From assembly GCA_016711485.1 (NCBI GenBank), contig JADJSX010000023.1, positions 1,084,001 to 1,148,000 of the forward strand: a stretch of 64,000 nucleotides of DNA, given 5' to 3'. The DNA comes from Leptospiraceae bacterium. Lineage in GTDB: Bacteria; Spirochaetota; Leptospiria; Leptospirales; Leptospiraceae. A program made the position numbers and the translations under genes. Every line of letters begins with the position of its first letter. Positions within the stretch are counted from its first letter, which is position 1. The notes beneath the pieces were generated by a model. It worked only from the letters and a program-made list of their open reading frames with translations, had not been told where the DNA came from and ran no database searches. Of this stretch, positions 44,725 through 53,424 are shown piece after piece.

Positions 44725-45138
44725 TTATTTAGTTCCTCTTTTTTCTCGAACTTTGGAATATACTGCATTTGATTCTTTTTTGAGGGAATAACAAGATAAA
44801 TCTCCGTAAGCCAAAGCCAGATACTGCGTACAATTTGCTGAAAGAATTTTTTCGTAACAAGACTTAGTCAATAGTTTCATTGAATCGGTGTGAAGACTTA
44901 ATTTTTCTTCGAAGTCAACAAGAAGAGTTTCTTGGCATACTTCCACTGTAACTTCTTTTTGTAAATCTTTGGGAAAGGTTCGGATAATATTTGCATTACA
45001 ACTTACGAATTTTTGACAAATTTCCTTACTTGCATTTTTTAAATAATCTTCAAATGGTTCATCCTTTTTTTTGGATTTGCCGCATGTAAATAAAAGAAGA
45101 ATTAAAAGTAAGATACTTATTTTTGTATGAACGAACAT
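44725..45138 (-). CDS. small cysteine-containing lipoprotein
   Basis: A 137-residue protein with signal LLILLLFTC (lipid Cys19) followed by a lysine-rich segment. The mature part has cysteines in ICQKFVSC, EVCQETLL, KSCYEKI, ANC and LSCYSL, a pattern of helix-linked disulfides seen in small leptospiral lipoproteins. Function unknown. Its start overlaps the GT39 gene by 22 bases. Confidence 0.6.
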   Translation of the reverse strand: MFVHTKISILLLILLLFTCGKSKKKDEPFEDYLKNASKEICQKFVSCNANIIRTFPKDLQKEVTVEVCQETLLVDFEEKLSLHTDSMKLLTKSCYEKILSANCTQYLALAYGDLSCYSLKKESNAVYSKVREKRGTK

Positions 45139-46871
45139 TCTGTTTCTCCTTCTCTATCCATATAATTGGTAAATAATTCTATTCCTATATTTGTAATTGG
45201 GTCTTTCATTCGATAAGGATTTACTCCTGCTAAATTGTGAATCAGGCTAACTGGAAGTGTGCGTCCTATATATTCACTCGCAGGCAATGCCCAACTTTTT
45301 TTGTAATTTTTCAAATACCAAACTTGGTATCTTTTAATTGTTTTGCCGTCGCGGATAATGTCGGTTTCCGGATATTCTTCTACTTCTTCAAACATAAACT
45401 GTAGATATGGCTGAAAAAATACAAAAGATTTTAGGCAGGTTTTTTCTTGGATATGAATTAAAAAATAATTTTTGCCGTATTCTAGGGAAGGCCAAAGATT
45501 GTATTGATTTTTTTGCATGATATTGATTGAGGATACGAACGGTTGTCCCGGAAGATACCACGAAGCAATAGCCGCATCTTGGTAACGATTGGTAACGATT
45601 TGAGCTAAAGAATCTTTTTTCTGTCTCAGTTCGTCTACTCGTTCCACAATTTCTTTAAATCCATCGTGTCTGTACCCAATGATATAATGCGGATCTAAAT
45701 TCACTGATGTTAATTTGGAAATAGGAATAGAATAAAAACTAGCTATATCTAATAAAAGAGCAGGAATTAAACCAATGTACATTGTATATTTGTAAAACTT
45801 TGTATACTTGCCGTTATCCCCCATTGCCTTAGCTAAAAATAAAATCAAACTTAGATAAGACGCAAATACCCAATTTGCTTGAATGTCTTTTTTGAATGAT
45901 AAAACTAAGAAGAATAAGGGTAGAATCAAAGCATTTAAAAAAACCATTTTCCAAGCGTTAGTCGGAAAATCACCACTAGAAAGTAAAAATGATTTCAGTT
46001 TTGAAATAGGATTATTTTCCGATGAAGAATTATAACGATATACGATTCCGGTTATTAAAAGTAGTATCGCACCGATAATCCAAAATGGGGAAAGAGCTAA
46101 AGCCTGGCTAATTAAGTATACCCCCGTTGTTACTTTTGAAAAATTGGCACCACCTGAAGAACGTAGGTTTAGGATTGCATCGATATTTTCCCAATCATTT
46201 AAATAATTCCAATAGAGGACTGGAGAAATAATGAGTAGAGCAAGTAATATACCTAACCAAAAATGGATATTTTTAAAAATCCCGTATTCGGAAGGAGTAA
46301 ATAGAATCCATAAAACCAATGCAATAGCAAAAAATACCATCGTATGTTTGGACAATGCTCCAAACCCAAGAGCGGCAAATAACAAATAGATGTAGATTGG
46401 ATTTTTAGTTTTTAAATAACGAACTGTAAATAACAAGGCGAAACCCCAAGAAAGTAATAATGCAGAGTCGTGCATGATTAAAATAGATCCGCCAAAAAAT
46501 CCGGGAATAAAACTCGCAAAAACTAAAATCCAAAAAAGTTGTTTTGATTTTAATCCAAGACTCACGCCGGTATAATAGACAGTAACCGTTGTGAGGAAGG
46601 TAGCAAACACAGCCGCAAATTTTAATGCAAAATTAGTATTTCCAAAGATGGAAGTAAAAAAACGAATATAAAGTGCTACACCGGGACCTTGGTCATAATA
46701 AGATAAATCCAAATGTCTAGACCATTCCCAATAATAGGCTTCATCGGGAACAAGACCAATTTGAGTTGCATAAACCAATTTATAAATTGAAAGTAAAACA
46801 AGGACTAAGATAGCTATTAAATTCATACTAATCGTTATCGTTTTAATAACATGTTTATAAGTCAAAACCAA
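45117..46871 (-). CDS. GT39/ArnT-like membrane glycosyltransferase
   Basis: A 584-residue protein of the PMT_2/GT39 class that uses polyprenyl-phosphate sugars to glycosylate lipids or proteins on the periplasmic side. After helix 1 the first outer loop carries the diagnostic DEAYYWEWSRHLDLSYYDQGP, with the catalytic-type Asp-Glu; about ten further membrane helices and a soluble C-terminal part (from about 420) follow. The start may be 46871 or the in-frame ATG 46826. Target not inferable; not enough context for a pathway. Confidence 0.85.
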   Translation of the reverse strand: MVLTYKHVIKTITISMNLIAILVLVLLSIYKLVYATQIGLVPDEAYYWEWSRHLDLSYYDQGPGVALYIRFFTSIFGNTNFALKFAAVFATFLTTVTVYYTGVSLGLKSKQLFWILVFASFIPGFFGGSILIMHDSALLLSWGFALLFTVRYLKTKNPIYIYLLFAALGFGALSKHTMVFFAIALVLWILFTPSEYGIFKNIHFWLGILLALLIISPVLYWNYLNDWENIDAILNLRSSGGANFSKVTTGVYLISQALALSPFWIIGAILLLITGIVYRYNSSSENNPISKLKSFLLSSGDFPTNAWKMVFLNALILPLFFLVLSFKKDIQANWVFASYLSLILFLAKAMGDNGKYTKFYKYTMYIGLIPALLLDIASFYSIPISKLTSVNLDPHYIIGYRHDGFKEIVERVDELRQKKDSLAQIVTNRYQDAAIASWYLPGQPFVSSINIMQKNQYNLWPSLEYGKNYFLIHIQEKTCLKSFVFFQPYLQFMFEEVEEYPETDIIRDGKTIKRYQVWYLKNYKKSWALPASEYIGRTLPVSLIHNLAGVNPYRMKDPITNIGIELFTNYMDREGETECSFIQK

Positions 46872-46877
46872 AATTTT

Positions 46878-47429
46878 TTATTTGTATTTGCGTTTTTCGA
46901 TTTCTGATTTTAAAAATTTTGTAACTTCTATTTCTGAATTCATAACGGCTAAATCATAGGGAGTATTATCATTTTTGTTTTTTACTTCTAGTTCAGCACC
47001 GTGTTGTATTAATAGTTTTACTAAATCCAGATAACCATAATTAGCCGCAAAATGGAGTGCTGTCCTGTCGTAATCGTCCCGTTTATTTACATCTGCACCC
47101 GATAAAATTAATATTTCTACAATTTCAGTGAAACCATTTTGAGCGGCGTAAAGAAGAGGTGTATTACTCGATATATCCGATCTGTCCGGAATTGCTTTGT
47201 TAGCCAGTAGAAATTTTACGATATCAATGTAACCGAACATGGAAGCAAACATAAGTGCATTGCACTCTAGTTCGTCTGTCGCATTTATATCTGCTCCTTC
47301 TTCCAGATACTTTTGCATTGCCTCTAGATTGTTTTGGCTAGCGGAGAATATAAAGTCTTCGTTTGGTTCAGCCAATATTGAATTAGAATTTAGAATAAAA
47401 ACGATTAAAATAATATAAATATATTTCAT
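46878..47429 (-). CDS. exported ankyrin-repeat protein
   Basis: A 183-residue protein with a Sec signal (IYIILIVFILNSNSILA) and about four to five ankyrin repeats: NLEAMQKYLEEGADINA, ALMFASMFGYIDIVKFLLANKA, PLLYAAQNGFTEIVEILILSGADVNK, ALHFAANYGYLDLVKLLIQHGAELEV and TPYDLAVMNSEIEVTKFL. Such proteins bind partner proteins in the periplasm; the partner is unknown. It is six bases upstream of the GT39 gene. Confidence 0.85.
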   Translation of the reverse strand: MKYIYIILIVFILNSNSILAEPNEDFIFSASQNNLEAMQKYLEEGADINATDELECNALMFASMFGYIDIVKFLLANKAIPDRSDISSNTPLLYAAQNGFTEIVEILILSGADVNKRDDYDRTALHFAANYGYLDLVKLLIQHGAELEVKNKNDNTPYDLAVMNSEIEVTKFLKSEIEKRKYK

Positions 47430-47517
47430 GGGTATTGAGCTTCCTTACCAAAGCAGTTAAGGTTAATCCTTAAAATTTCTCTTGAATTTAATAAACTCAA
47501 ATCAAACATATCCTATT

Positions 47518-48570
47518 ATGGTCAAACTGCAAGAAAAAATTCAATCTGAATCGCAAAGTGTAATTTCGAAAGAAGAGGCTTTGGATATTCTAAATGGCAA
47601 ACTAGGTTTACTCGAAACTCTATTTAAAGCGAACGTAGAGCGGGAGAAATATTTCTCCAAAAAAGTAAGAATTCATATATTGGACAATATTAAAAATGGG
47701 CATTGTCCTGAGGATTGCGGTTACTGTGCACAACGAAAAAATGCTAACTCAGGTGTACAAACCTATTCCCTAAAACCAGAAGACGAAATTTTTGAGGATG
47801 CAAAACGTGCTAAAGAAAATGGTGCGTATCGATTTTGTATTGTGACTGCAGGGACTGGTCCGAATGAAACATTGATCAATTCACTTTCTAGTACGATCAA
47901 TCGAATTACCCGTGATTTAGGAATGCGAGTTTGTCTTTCGGCTGGGTTACTCGACGAATCCAAAGCGGCAAAATTAAAAGAAGCAGGACTGGATCGGTAC
48001 AATCATAATCTAAATACTTCGGAATCTCATTACGGAGAAATTTGCACAACCCATACATTTAAAGACAGGTTAAATACTCTTGAGTTTGTAAAAAATTCAG
48101 AAATAGGAATTTGTAGTGGTTTAATTGTGGGAATGGGGGAAAGTTTTTCTGATTTAGTAGACGTTGCATTTACATTAAAACGTTTGGGTGTAATTTCAAT
48201 TCCGGTGAATTTTTTTATTCCTGTTGCGGGCCATGCGATTCAAAATCCAAATGTTCTAAATCCAGAACTTTGTCTGCGAATACTGTCTGTTTTCCGCTTG
48301 GTAAATCCAGATTCCGAAATTAGAATTGGAGCAGGGAGAGAGGGACATCTAAAAAGCCTACAAGCTATGGGACTATTCGCGGCTAACTCATTATTTGCCT
48401 CTGGATATTTGAATGTGAAAGGGAGTGAAGTAAATCAAACGATCGAAATGATTCGAGACGCAGGATTTGAACCGGAACTCGATGGTGGTATTTTGCCTGA
48501 AGATTTGGGTGCGACAACTCATCTTTATGCGAAAGAAAATATAGAAAATTTATATAAGTATAAGAAGTAA
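47518..48570 (+). CDS. bioB: biotin synthase
   Basis: ATG 47518 is preferred over an in-frame TTG at 47482. The 350-residue radical SAM enzyme inserts sulfur into dethiobiotin. The 4Fe-4S motif CPEDCGYC gives Cys63, Cys67 and Cys70; RFCIVTAGTGP, the YNHNLNTSE block, GICSGLIVGMGE and the RIGAGRE motif with the 2Fe-2S-ligating Arg are present. It is a single biotin gene here, co-directional with the haemoglobin gene five bases later. Confidence 0.95.
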   Translation: MVKLQEKIQSESQSVISKEEALDILNGKLGLLETLFKANVEREKYFSKKVRIHILDNIKNGHCPEDCGYCAQRKNANSGVQTYSLKPEDEIFEDAKRAKENGAYRFCIVTAGTGPNETLINSLSSTINRITRDLGMRVCLSAGLLDESKAAKLKEAGLDRYNHNLNTSESHYGEICTTHTFKDRLNTLEFVKNSEIGICSGLIVGMGESFSDLVDVAFTLKRLGVISIPVNFFIPVAGHAIQNPNVLNPELCLRILSVFRLVNPDSEIRIGAGREGHLKSLQAMGLFAANSLFASGYLNVKGSEVNQTIEMIRDAGFEPELDGGILPEDLGATTHLYAKENIENLYKYKK

Positions 48571-48575
48571 AAGCG

Positions 48576-49043
48576 ATGCGCGATATAGATGCAGAAATAG
48601 AAAAAAAAACAGGGCTTTCGATTGAGGAAGCCATGCGATTAGATAAAACCAATCTTTACAAAAAGTTAGGAGAAGAAACTTTTTGGAAACTGAGTCGGAC
48701 TTTTTATGAAAAAGTGTATAACGATGAAGAGAAGTGGTTTCAAAATATTTTTAAAAACAGAAGTATGGAAGACGCTATTCAAAACCAAGCAGAATTTTTT
48801 ATGCAAAGAATGGGCGGCCCAGCTTATTTTTCACAAAGAAAAGGGCACCCAGCTCTTATGGGTAGACATATGAATTTTAACATGTCTGAAAAAGCGGCAG
48901 AGAGATGGCTTCATCATATGAAGGCTGCAATTGCGGAAACTCCAGAAATAGATGAAGGCACTGCTTCACGAATGATGGATTATTTTACACATACTGCGTA
49001 TTTTCTTTCGATAGGAGTCACAGCCCAACAAAAACAAACCTGA
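48576..49043 (+). CDS. group II truncated haemoglobin-like protein
   Basis: A 155-residue protein. The region 26-150 has the trHbO pattern: LYKKLGEETFWKLSRTFYEKVYNDE, FFMQRMGGPAYFSQRKGHPALMGRHMNFNMSEKAAERWLHHM, where His98 is the proximal haem ligand and Trp111 the conserved G8 tryptophan. The N-terminal 25 residues are an extra extension. Likely an oxygen or NO/peroxide-reacting haem protein of the cytoplasm. Close coupling to bioB is seen but its meaning is unclear. Confidence 0.85.
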   Translation: MRDIDAEIEKKTGLSIEEAMRLDKTNLYKKLGEETFWKLSRTFYEKVYNDEEKWFQNIFKNRSMEDAIQNQAEFFMQRMGGPAYFSQRKGHPALMGRHMNFNMSEKAAERWLHHMKAAIAETPEIDEGTASRMMDYFTHTAYFLSIGVTAQQKQT

Positions 49044-49054
49044 GAGTTCCGTAA

Positions 49055-49279
49055 TCAGTTTCCAAAGACGAACTCAAACTCGCACTCGATTTCTCCAGAA
49101 AAAGTTTGGAACTAAGTCCGGATAATCCAGATTACCTCAACACTCTCGCTGAGATTTATCTAAAGTTAGGCGATAAGTCTAATGCCAAAAAAGCCAACGA
49201 CCAAGCAAAGAAGATTGCAGAGGAGAAGAATGCTACGGAGTTGCTCAAGGGGATTTTGGAGAGAGAGGGGAAGTTTTAA
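49055..49279 (+). pseudogene. C-terminal remnant of a TPR protein
   Basis: An open frame without a start codon encodes about 74 residues (SRKSLELSPDNPDYLNTLAE, IYLKLGDKSNAKKANDQA, LLKGILEREGKF). This is a tetratricopeptide unit followed by a helical C-terminus. An in-frame stop at 49052-49054 precedes it and there is no upstream part in any frame. The codon use is richer in G+C than the neighbours, which suggests a fragment brought in by rearrangement. Confidence 0.7.
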
Positions 49280-49286
49280 TAGTTCT

Positions 49287-49312
49287 AGACAGTGGGTTGC
49301 AACCCACTGTCT
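49287..49312. terminator. perfect 26-bp palindrome
   Basis: The sequence from AGACAGTGGGTTG to CAACCCACTGTCT reads the same on both strands over 26 bases without any spacer, and AACCCACTGTCT is repeated at 49321-49332. It lies between convergent genes (haemoglobin/TPR remnant and SpoIIE phosphatase) and may serve as a bidirectional terminator or be the residue of a mobile element. Confidence 0.55.
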
Positions 49313-49337
49313 ATACGGCTAACCCACTGTCTAAGAG

Positions 49338-51623
49338 TCAATAATCAAATTTTCCTACTTCTAAGTTTGTTTCGGGTAAAACGTTGTTAGTCTCTTCTGA
49401 AGATAGAATGTTTTCTTTTAATTTAATTGCTTCTTCTTGTGTCGGATTTCTTTGTAAAACTTCTTTTATTATTTCTAATGCTTTTTCATTTTGATTGGAA
49501 AGTTTGTAGATTCTCGCTAAATGGATAGTATTTTCCTCATTGTCGGGATCTCTTAGATTTAGGCATTCTGCGTATTCTTTTGCTTGTTCTAATTGTTCTC
49601 CTAGAACTAACGCTTTTGAAATTTTAAGAAGATTATCGTTATTATCCGGATAGAGATTATGATAACGAATGATTAATTTTGCATACTGTGCGAAATCCTT
49701 CTCTACTAAATAAATTCTTTTAATTAAGTTAAATACAGGTAGATAAAAATGTCGGTTGTCAAAATTTTCTTTTAGTAAAGATAATGCTTTTGGGTTTTGG
49801 TTGTTTTTGTGGAGAGTGGTTGCCTTTAGTAGGATTTTCTTTTCGTCCTCAGTCATGGTAGGCATTTCATAGGTGTTTTGTTTATGGAATCGAATCGAAA
49901 ATAGAGACAAATCGTCTTTTAACTCTCCCCTTTTTTTAATTTCTTTTGTGATTTTTTCGATGTCTCCTTCGCCATTTTCTACAATTTCTAGAAATAGATT
50001 TTCATCGTGATTGATACTTCCGTCTTCGATTAATACGATATCGTCTTTCCCGTCTGATCCAGCGATAAATGAATCTCCATTTTGCAAACGGAATAAATAT
50101 ACTTGAACTTGATTGTATTCTTTTTCTGGAGTTCCGATTTTTGTGATTTGATGTTTGGATTTTAAAAAACTTGCTTTTCCATCTCGATAAAGAACGGGAT
50201 GAGGATGGTCGGCATTTAAAAAATATAAAAATCCACTGTCTTGATCGAGTAATCCCATCACGGCAGAAATTAACATTGTGCCATCAAATGTAGTAAATAG
50301 TTCGTCCAAGTTTTCGTAGAGATTTTTTAGCCAAGATTCCGGTTGTGTAGAAGTAGACCTTCCAAGTTTAACACGAATCAATGCGGCTTTTAAAGATGTT
50401 CCAAATATTAAAGCTCCTCCGGCTCCCTGAATTGATTTCCCCATCGCATCAGCATTTACGAAAAATAAAAAGGATCGTCCATTTAATTCAATTGTATCCG
50501 TAATACAAATATCTCCGCCTAATTCAGCTTCCCATTTTCGAAAGGTAAACTTTTTATATTGTTGTACAAAAAATTCGGATCGAGTATTTATTCCTTCTTC
50601 TGTTCCGAGTGATTGAAGAGGAGATAATAAGAGCGATGTTAAAAAATAATCTCCGTCTTGTTTTTCTTTTAAATTCTGTACTACGTTTAGAGTTTCCGAT
50701 AATTCTGCGGTTCTTTCTATTACTTTTGTTTCGAGAGATGAGTTTAATTGTAATAATTCTTCCTGACTTTGTTTTCGGTGCTCTATCATTTCGTTGAATT
50801 GGTGGGTAATATATCCTAACTCATCATTGTAGTAACTATCTACTTTGTGATTTAGATTGTCTTTTTTTATTTCTTCGATTCCGCGAAGAATATTCAAAAG
50901 TGGTTTTGAAAGATTAAAATAAACAAATACAAATAAAATTAGAATTGTAATCATTGAGGTTACTACTACGTAACCGGCTGATAGAAAATTAATTTCTTTC
51001 ATGGAATCCAAAATATCCTGTGTATAAACACCGGAGCAAATAATCCAATCCCAAGGCCAATAGTACTTTGCATAGGATGTTTGTGGTTCAAATATAAGTG
51101 GGCTGTATTTGGACTGCCAGATGTAACTTACAAAAGTTTCCGTATCTTTTTGGGAGTTGATTACTAAATCCCGAAATATTGTATCTCCTTGTGGACCTTT
51201 TGTGTCCATCATGTATTTCCCTTCCAATTCTGGTTTTAATGGATGCAGGATCATTTTCCCTTGTCCATCTAGAATAAAGAAGTATTCCGTTTTATCATAA
51301 CGCATTTGGCGAAGGTTTTTTATGATGAATGCTTTTGCTTCTTCTATGGACTTTGGTTCGGCTGGATTTTCTTTCCATGAATTTTTCCGTAATCCTCTTT
51401 CATAATGATCAGCGAGGGATACTACTGTGTTAACCACTGCACGAAGTTTTCCACGACGTTCTTCTAATTTTCCAGCTTCGAGAAGGGGAAGAACTCTTGT
51501 AAAAAGAATTACCGAAAAAAGTAAAATTATAAAAATACCTAAAAAATTTACCTTCTTACGGAGTGATAATCCACTCACAATTTTAAGCGATGTCATACTT
51601 TTGAGTTTTGAATTTGTGATCAT
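49338..51623 (-). CDS. Cache-HAMP-SpoIIE phosphatase with C-terminal TPRs
   Basis: ATG at 51623 follows AAGGGATAC. The 761-residue membrane sensor has a first helix at about 27-45, a periplasmic single-Cache domain (YFFILDGQGKMILHPLKPELEG, YYWPWDWIICSGVY), a second helix at about 220-238, HAMP (KPLLNILRGIEEI ... ELGYITHQFNEM), a coiled coil, and a PP2C/SpoIIE phosphatase domain (about 345-580) with metal-binding ELGGDICI, NADAMGKSIQGAGGAL and AGSDGKDD. About three TPRs follow (600-740). It would dephosphorylate a partner-switching anti-sigma antagonist in response to an external ligand. No anti-sigma partners are adjacent. Confidence 0.88.
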   Translation of the reverse strand: MITNSKLKSMTSLKIVSGLSLRKKVNFLGIFIILLFSVILFTRVLPLLEAGKLEERRGKLRAVVNTVVSLADHYERGLRKNSWKENPAEPKSIEEAKAFIIKNLRQMRYDKTEYFFILDGQGKMILHPLKPELEGKYMMDTKGPQGDTIFRDLVINSQKDTETFVSYIWQSKYSPLIFEPQTSYAKYYWPWDWIICSGVYTQDILDSMKEINFLSAGYVVVTSMITILILFVFVYFNLSKPLLNILRGIEEIKKDNLNHKVDSYYNDELGYITHQFNEMIEHRKQSQEELLQLNSSLETKVIERTAELSETLNVVQNLKEKQDGDYFLTSLLLSPLQSLGTEEGINTRSEFFVQQYKKFTFRKWEAELGGDICITDTIELNGRSFLFFVNADAMGKSIQGAGGALIFGTSLKAALIRVKLGRSTSTQPESWLKNLYENLDELFTTFDGTMLISAVMGLLDQDSGFLYFLNADHPHPVLYRDGKASFLKSKHQITKIGTPEKEYNQVQVYLFRLQNGDSFIAGSDGKDDIVLIEDGSINHDENLFLEIVENGEGDIEKITKEIKKRGELKDDLSLFSIRFHKQNTYEMPTMTEDEKKILLKATTLHKNNQNPKALSLLKENFDNRHFYLPVFNLIKRIYLVEKDFAQYAKLIIRYHNLYPDNNDNLLKISKALVLGEQLEQAKEYAECLNLRDPDNEENTIHLARIYKLSNQNEKALEIIKEVLQRNPTQEEAIKLKENILSSEETNNVLPETNLEVGKFDY

Positions 51624-51736
51624 GTATCCCTTCTTAAATCTGAAAAAAATCTACCTGAAACTAAACTAAGCAAGGACTAGAGGGAACTCAGTGTCAATAA
51701 AAAAAACTAGAGAAGTTAAATCCTGTAGGGTAAAGA

Positions 51737-51787
51737 GAAACTCCGAGTTTGTAAAATTGGAGTGTTGTGAAATTGTTTCGGAGTTTC
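51737..51787 (+). promoter_or_regulatory. inverted repeat upstream of the transhydrogenase operon
   Basis: GAAACTCCGA (51737-51746) and TCGGAGTTTC (51778-51787) are perfect 10-bp inverted arms with a 31-base spacer, 86 bases before the pntAA start. It may be a regulator site, a leader hairpin or a terminator of upstream read-through. Pattern only. Confidence 0.35.
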
Positions 51788-51872
51788 GGTTTCCTGCCAT
51801 CTACTCATTCCCTCATTTTTCGACTTGCTTCTACAATGCGTACTAAAAACCTAGTGGTAGAGATTAAAAACT

Positions 51873-53000
51873 ATGAAATTTGGTATTTTAAAAGAAAGTG
51901 GGGACGAAAAACGCGTTGCGATGCTCCCCGAGTCAGTGGATGCGCTCATTAAAATGGGTCAAACGGTTCTTGTCGAAAAAGGCGCGGGTGATACAGCCTA
52001 CGCTTCTGATGATGAGTATAAAAAAGTGGGAGCGACGATTGTTTCTAAAAAGGAACTTCTAGCGGAAGCGGAGGCTATCGTTAAAATTCAGCTTCCCGAA
52101 CAAGAGGAAATCGATGGTCTCAAGTCCGGTGCGATTTTATTTGCAGTTCTGCAACCGTTATTCAATTATCCTTTAATAAAACTTCTAAACGAGAAAAAGG
52201 TAACTGTATTTAGTATGGATACAATTCCTCGTATCACTAGAGCTCAGTCGATGGATATTCTTTCTTCGCAAGCGACTGTTGCTGGGTACAAAGCAGTTCT
52301 TACGGGTGCTAGTCATTTGCCGCATTTTTTCCCTATGTTGACTACTGCCGCAGGAGCGATTCCGCCTTCCAAAATGCTTATTATGGGAGCGGGTGTTGCT
52401 GGATTACAGGCAATTGCTACTTCAAAAAGATTGGGTGCTGTGACGGAAGTATTTGACACACGTCCGGAAGTAAAAGAACAAGTTATGTCCCTGGGTGGAA
52501 AGTTTGTGGTAGTAGAAGGAGCGGCTGACGCTTCTAAAGCGGGTGGATATGCCGTCGAACAAACGGAAGATTATAAAAATCGCCAGAGAGAAGCAATTCA
52601 TAAATCAGCTGTTAAGGCAGATGTAATTATCACAACGGCTCAAATTCCAGGTAAAAAAGCACCTGTTTTGATTACCGAAGATATGGTAAAAGAAATGAAA
52701 AAAGGCTCTGTGATCGTTGATTTAGCTGCCGCTACTGGCGGTAACTGCCAATTAACCGAGAACAATAAAACGATAGTTGCTCATGGTGTTACAATTATTG
52801 GAAATTCCAATCTTGCCTCTACCATTCCGTATGACGCAAGTAAAATGTTTGGGAAAAATATCATTAACTTCTTAAAGAACATGCTTTCCAAAGAAGGAAA
52901 AATTGAACTGAACTTTGGTGATGAAATCATTTCCGGAACTTGTATAACGCACGCAGGCGAAGTTCGTCACAAACAAACATTGGATCTGATTAATAAGTAA
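51873..53000 (+). CDS. pntAA: NAD(P) transhydrogenase, NAD-binding subunit alpha-1
   Basis: A 375-residue domain I of proton-translocating transhydrogenase, which passes hydride between NADH and NADP+. The N-terminus MKFGILKESGDEKRVAMLPESV and the NAD-binding glycine motif GAGVAGLQAIATSKRLGAVTEVFDTR are diagnostic, as is the mobile-loop region near SLGGKFV ... GYA. The alpha chain is split, as in Rhodospirillum: the membrane part is the next gene. Start ATG follows GGTAGAGATT. Confidence 0.95.
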   Translation: MKFGILKESGDEKRVAMLPESVDALIKMGQTVLVEKGAGDTAYASDDEYKKVGATIVSKKELLAEAEAIVKIQLPEQEEIDGLKSGAILFAVLQPLFNYPLIKLLNEKKVTVFSMDTIPRITRAQSMDILSSQATVAGYKAVLTGASHLPHFFPMLTTAAGAIPPSKMLIMGAGVAGLQAIATSKRLGAVTEVFDTRPEVKEQVMSLGGKFVVVEGAADASKAGGYAVEQTEDYKNRQREAIHKSAVKADVIITTAQIPGKKAPVLITEDMVKEMKKGSVIVDLAAATGGNCQLTENNKTIVAHGVTIIGNSNLASTIPYDASKMFGKNIINFLKNMLSKEGKIELNFGDEIISGTCITHAGEVRHKQTLDLINK

Positions 53001-53053
53001 CTGGAATGCAAATAATAATCATTAACCCATGCAAACGAGACGCTAGAGAAAAT

Positions 53054-53083
53054 AACTCTGTGTCTCCGTGCCTCTGTGGCAAA
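53054..53083 (-). repeat. CCACAGAGGCAC-type repeat inside the pnt operon
   Basis: Read on the minus strand the sequence is TTTGCCACAGAGGCACGGAG followed by ACACAGAGTT, a near copy of 24699-24729. It lies in the 97-base gap between pntAA and pntAB, just before the AGGAGATTTT ribosome-binding site of pntAB. Confidence 0.7.
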
Positions 53084-53097
53084 TCTTAGGAGATTTT

Positions 53098-53421
53098 ATG
53101 GAAGAAATATTAAAATTTTTGGTAGAGAACAAAGCGATGATTTACATGCTTGTTCTTTCTATTTTCGTGGGGATTGAAATCATCTCTAAAGTACCGGCAG
53201 TACTACATACTCCGCTCATGTCGGGTGCAAATGCAATTCATGGTGTAGTTATTGTCGGAGCGATTATCGTAATGGGAGAAGCAAAAGAATCTGATATACT
53301 TTCTCTTATTCTCGGTTTTATCGCTGTGATTTTAGGAACTCTAAACGTGGTCGGTGGATTTGTGGTCACAGATAGAATGCTTGAAATGTTTAAAAAGAAA
53401 ACACCGGCTAAGAAGGATTAA
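53098..53421 (+). CDS. pntAB: NAD(P) transhydrogenase, membrane subunit alpha-2
   Basis: ATG 53098, preceded by AGGAGATTTT, is chosen; a longer frame from 53068 would translate the repeat. The 107-residue product has three to four membrane helices (MIYMLVLSIFVGIEIIS, HTPLMSGANAIHGVVIVGAIIVMG, LILGFIAVILGTLNVVGGFVVTDRML), matching the membrane part of the alpha chain that helps form the proton channel with PntB. The partner genes flank it. Confidence 0.93.
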   Translation: MEEILKFLVENKAMIYMLVLSIFVGIEIISKVPAVLHTPLMSGANAIHGVVIVGAIIVMGEAKESDILSLILGFIAVILGTLNVVGGFVVTDRMLEMFKKKTPAKKD

Positions 53422-53424
53422 CCT

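Noticed and set aside
44570..44791. 73-codon plus-strand frame
   Set aside because: It runs from a repeat copy into the antisense of a lipoprotein gene; no support as a gene.
45580..45602. tandem GGTAACGATT duplication
   Set aside because: It is only two units inside the GT39 gene, keeps a sensible reading frame there and is probably chance.
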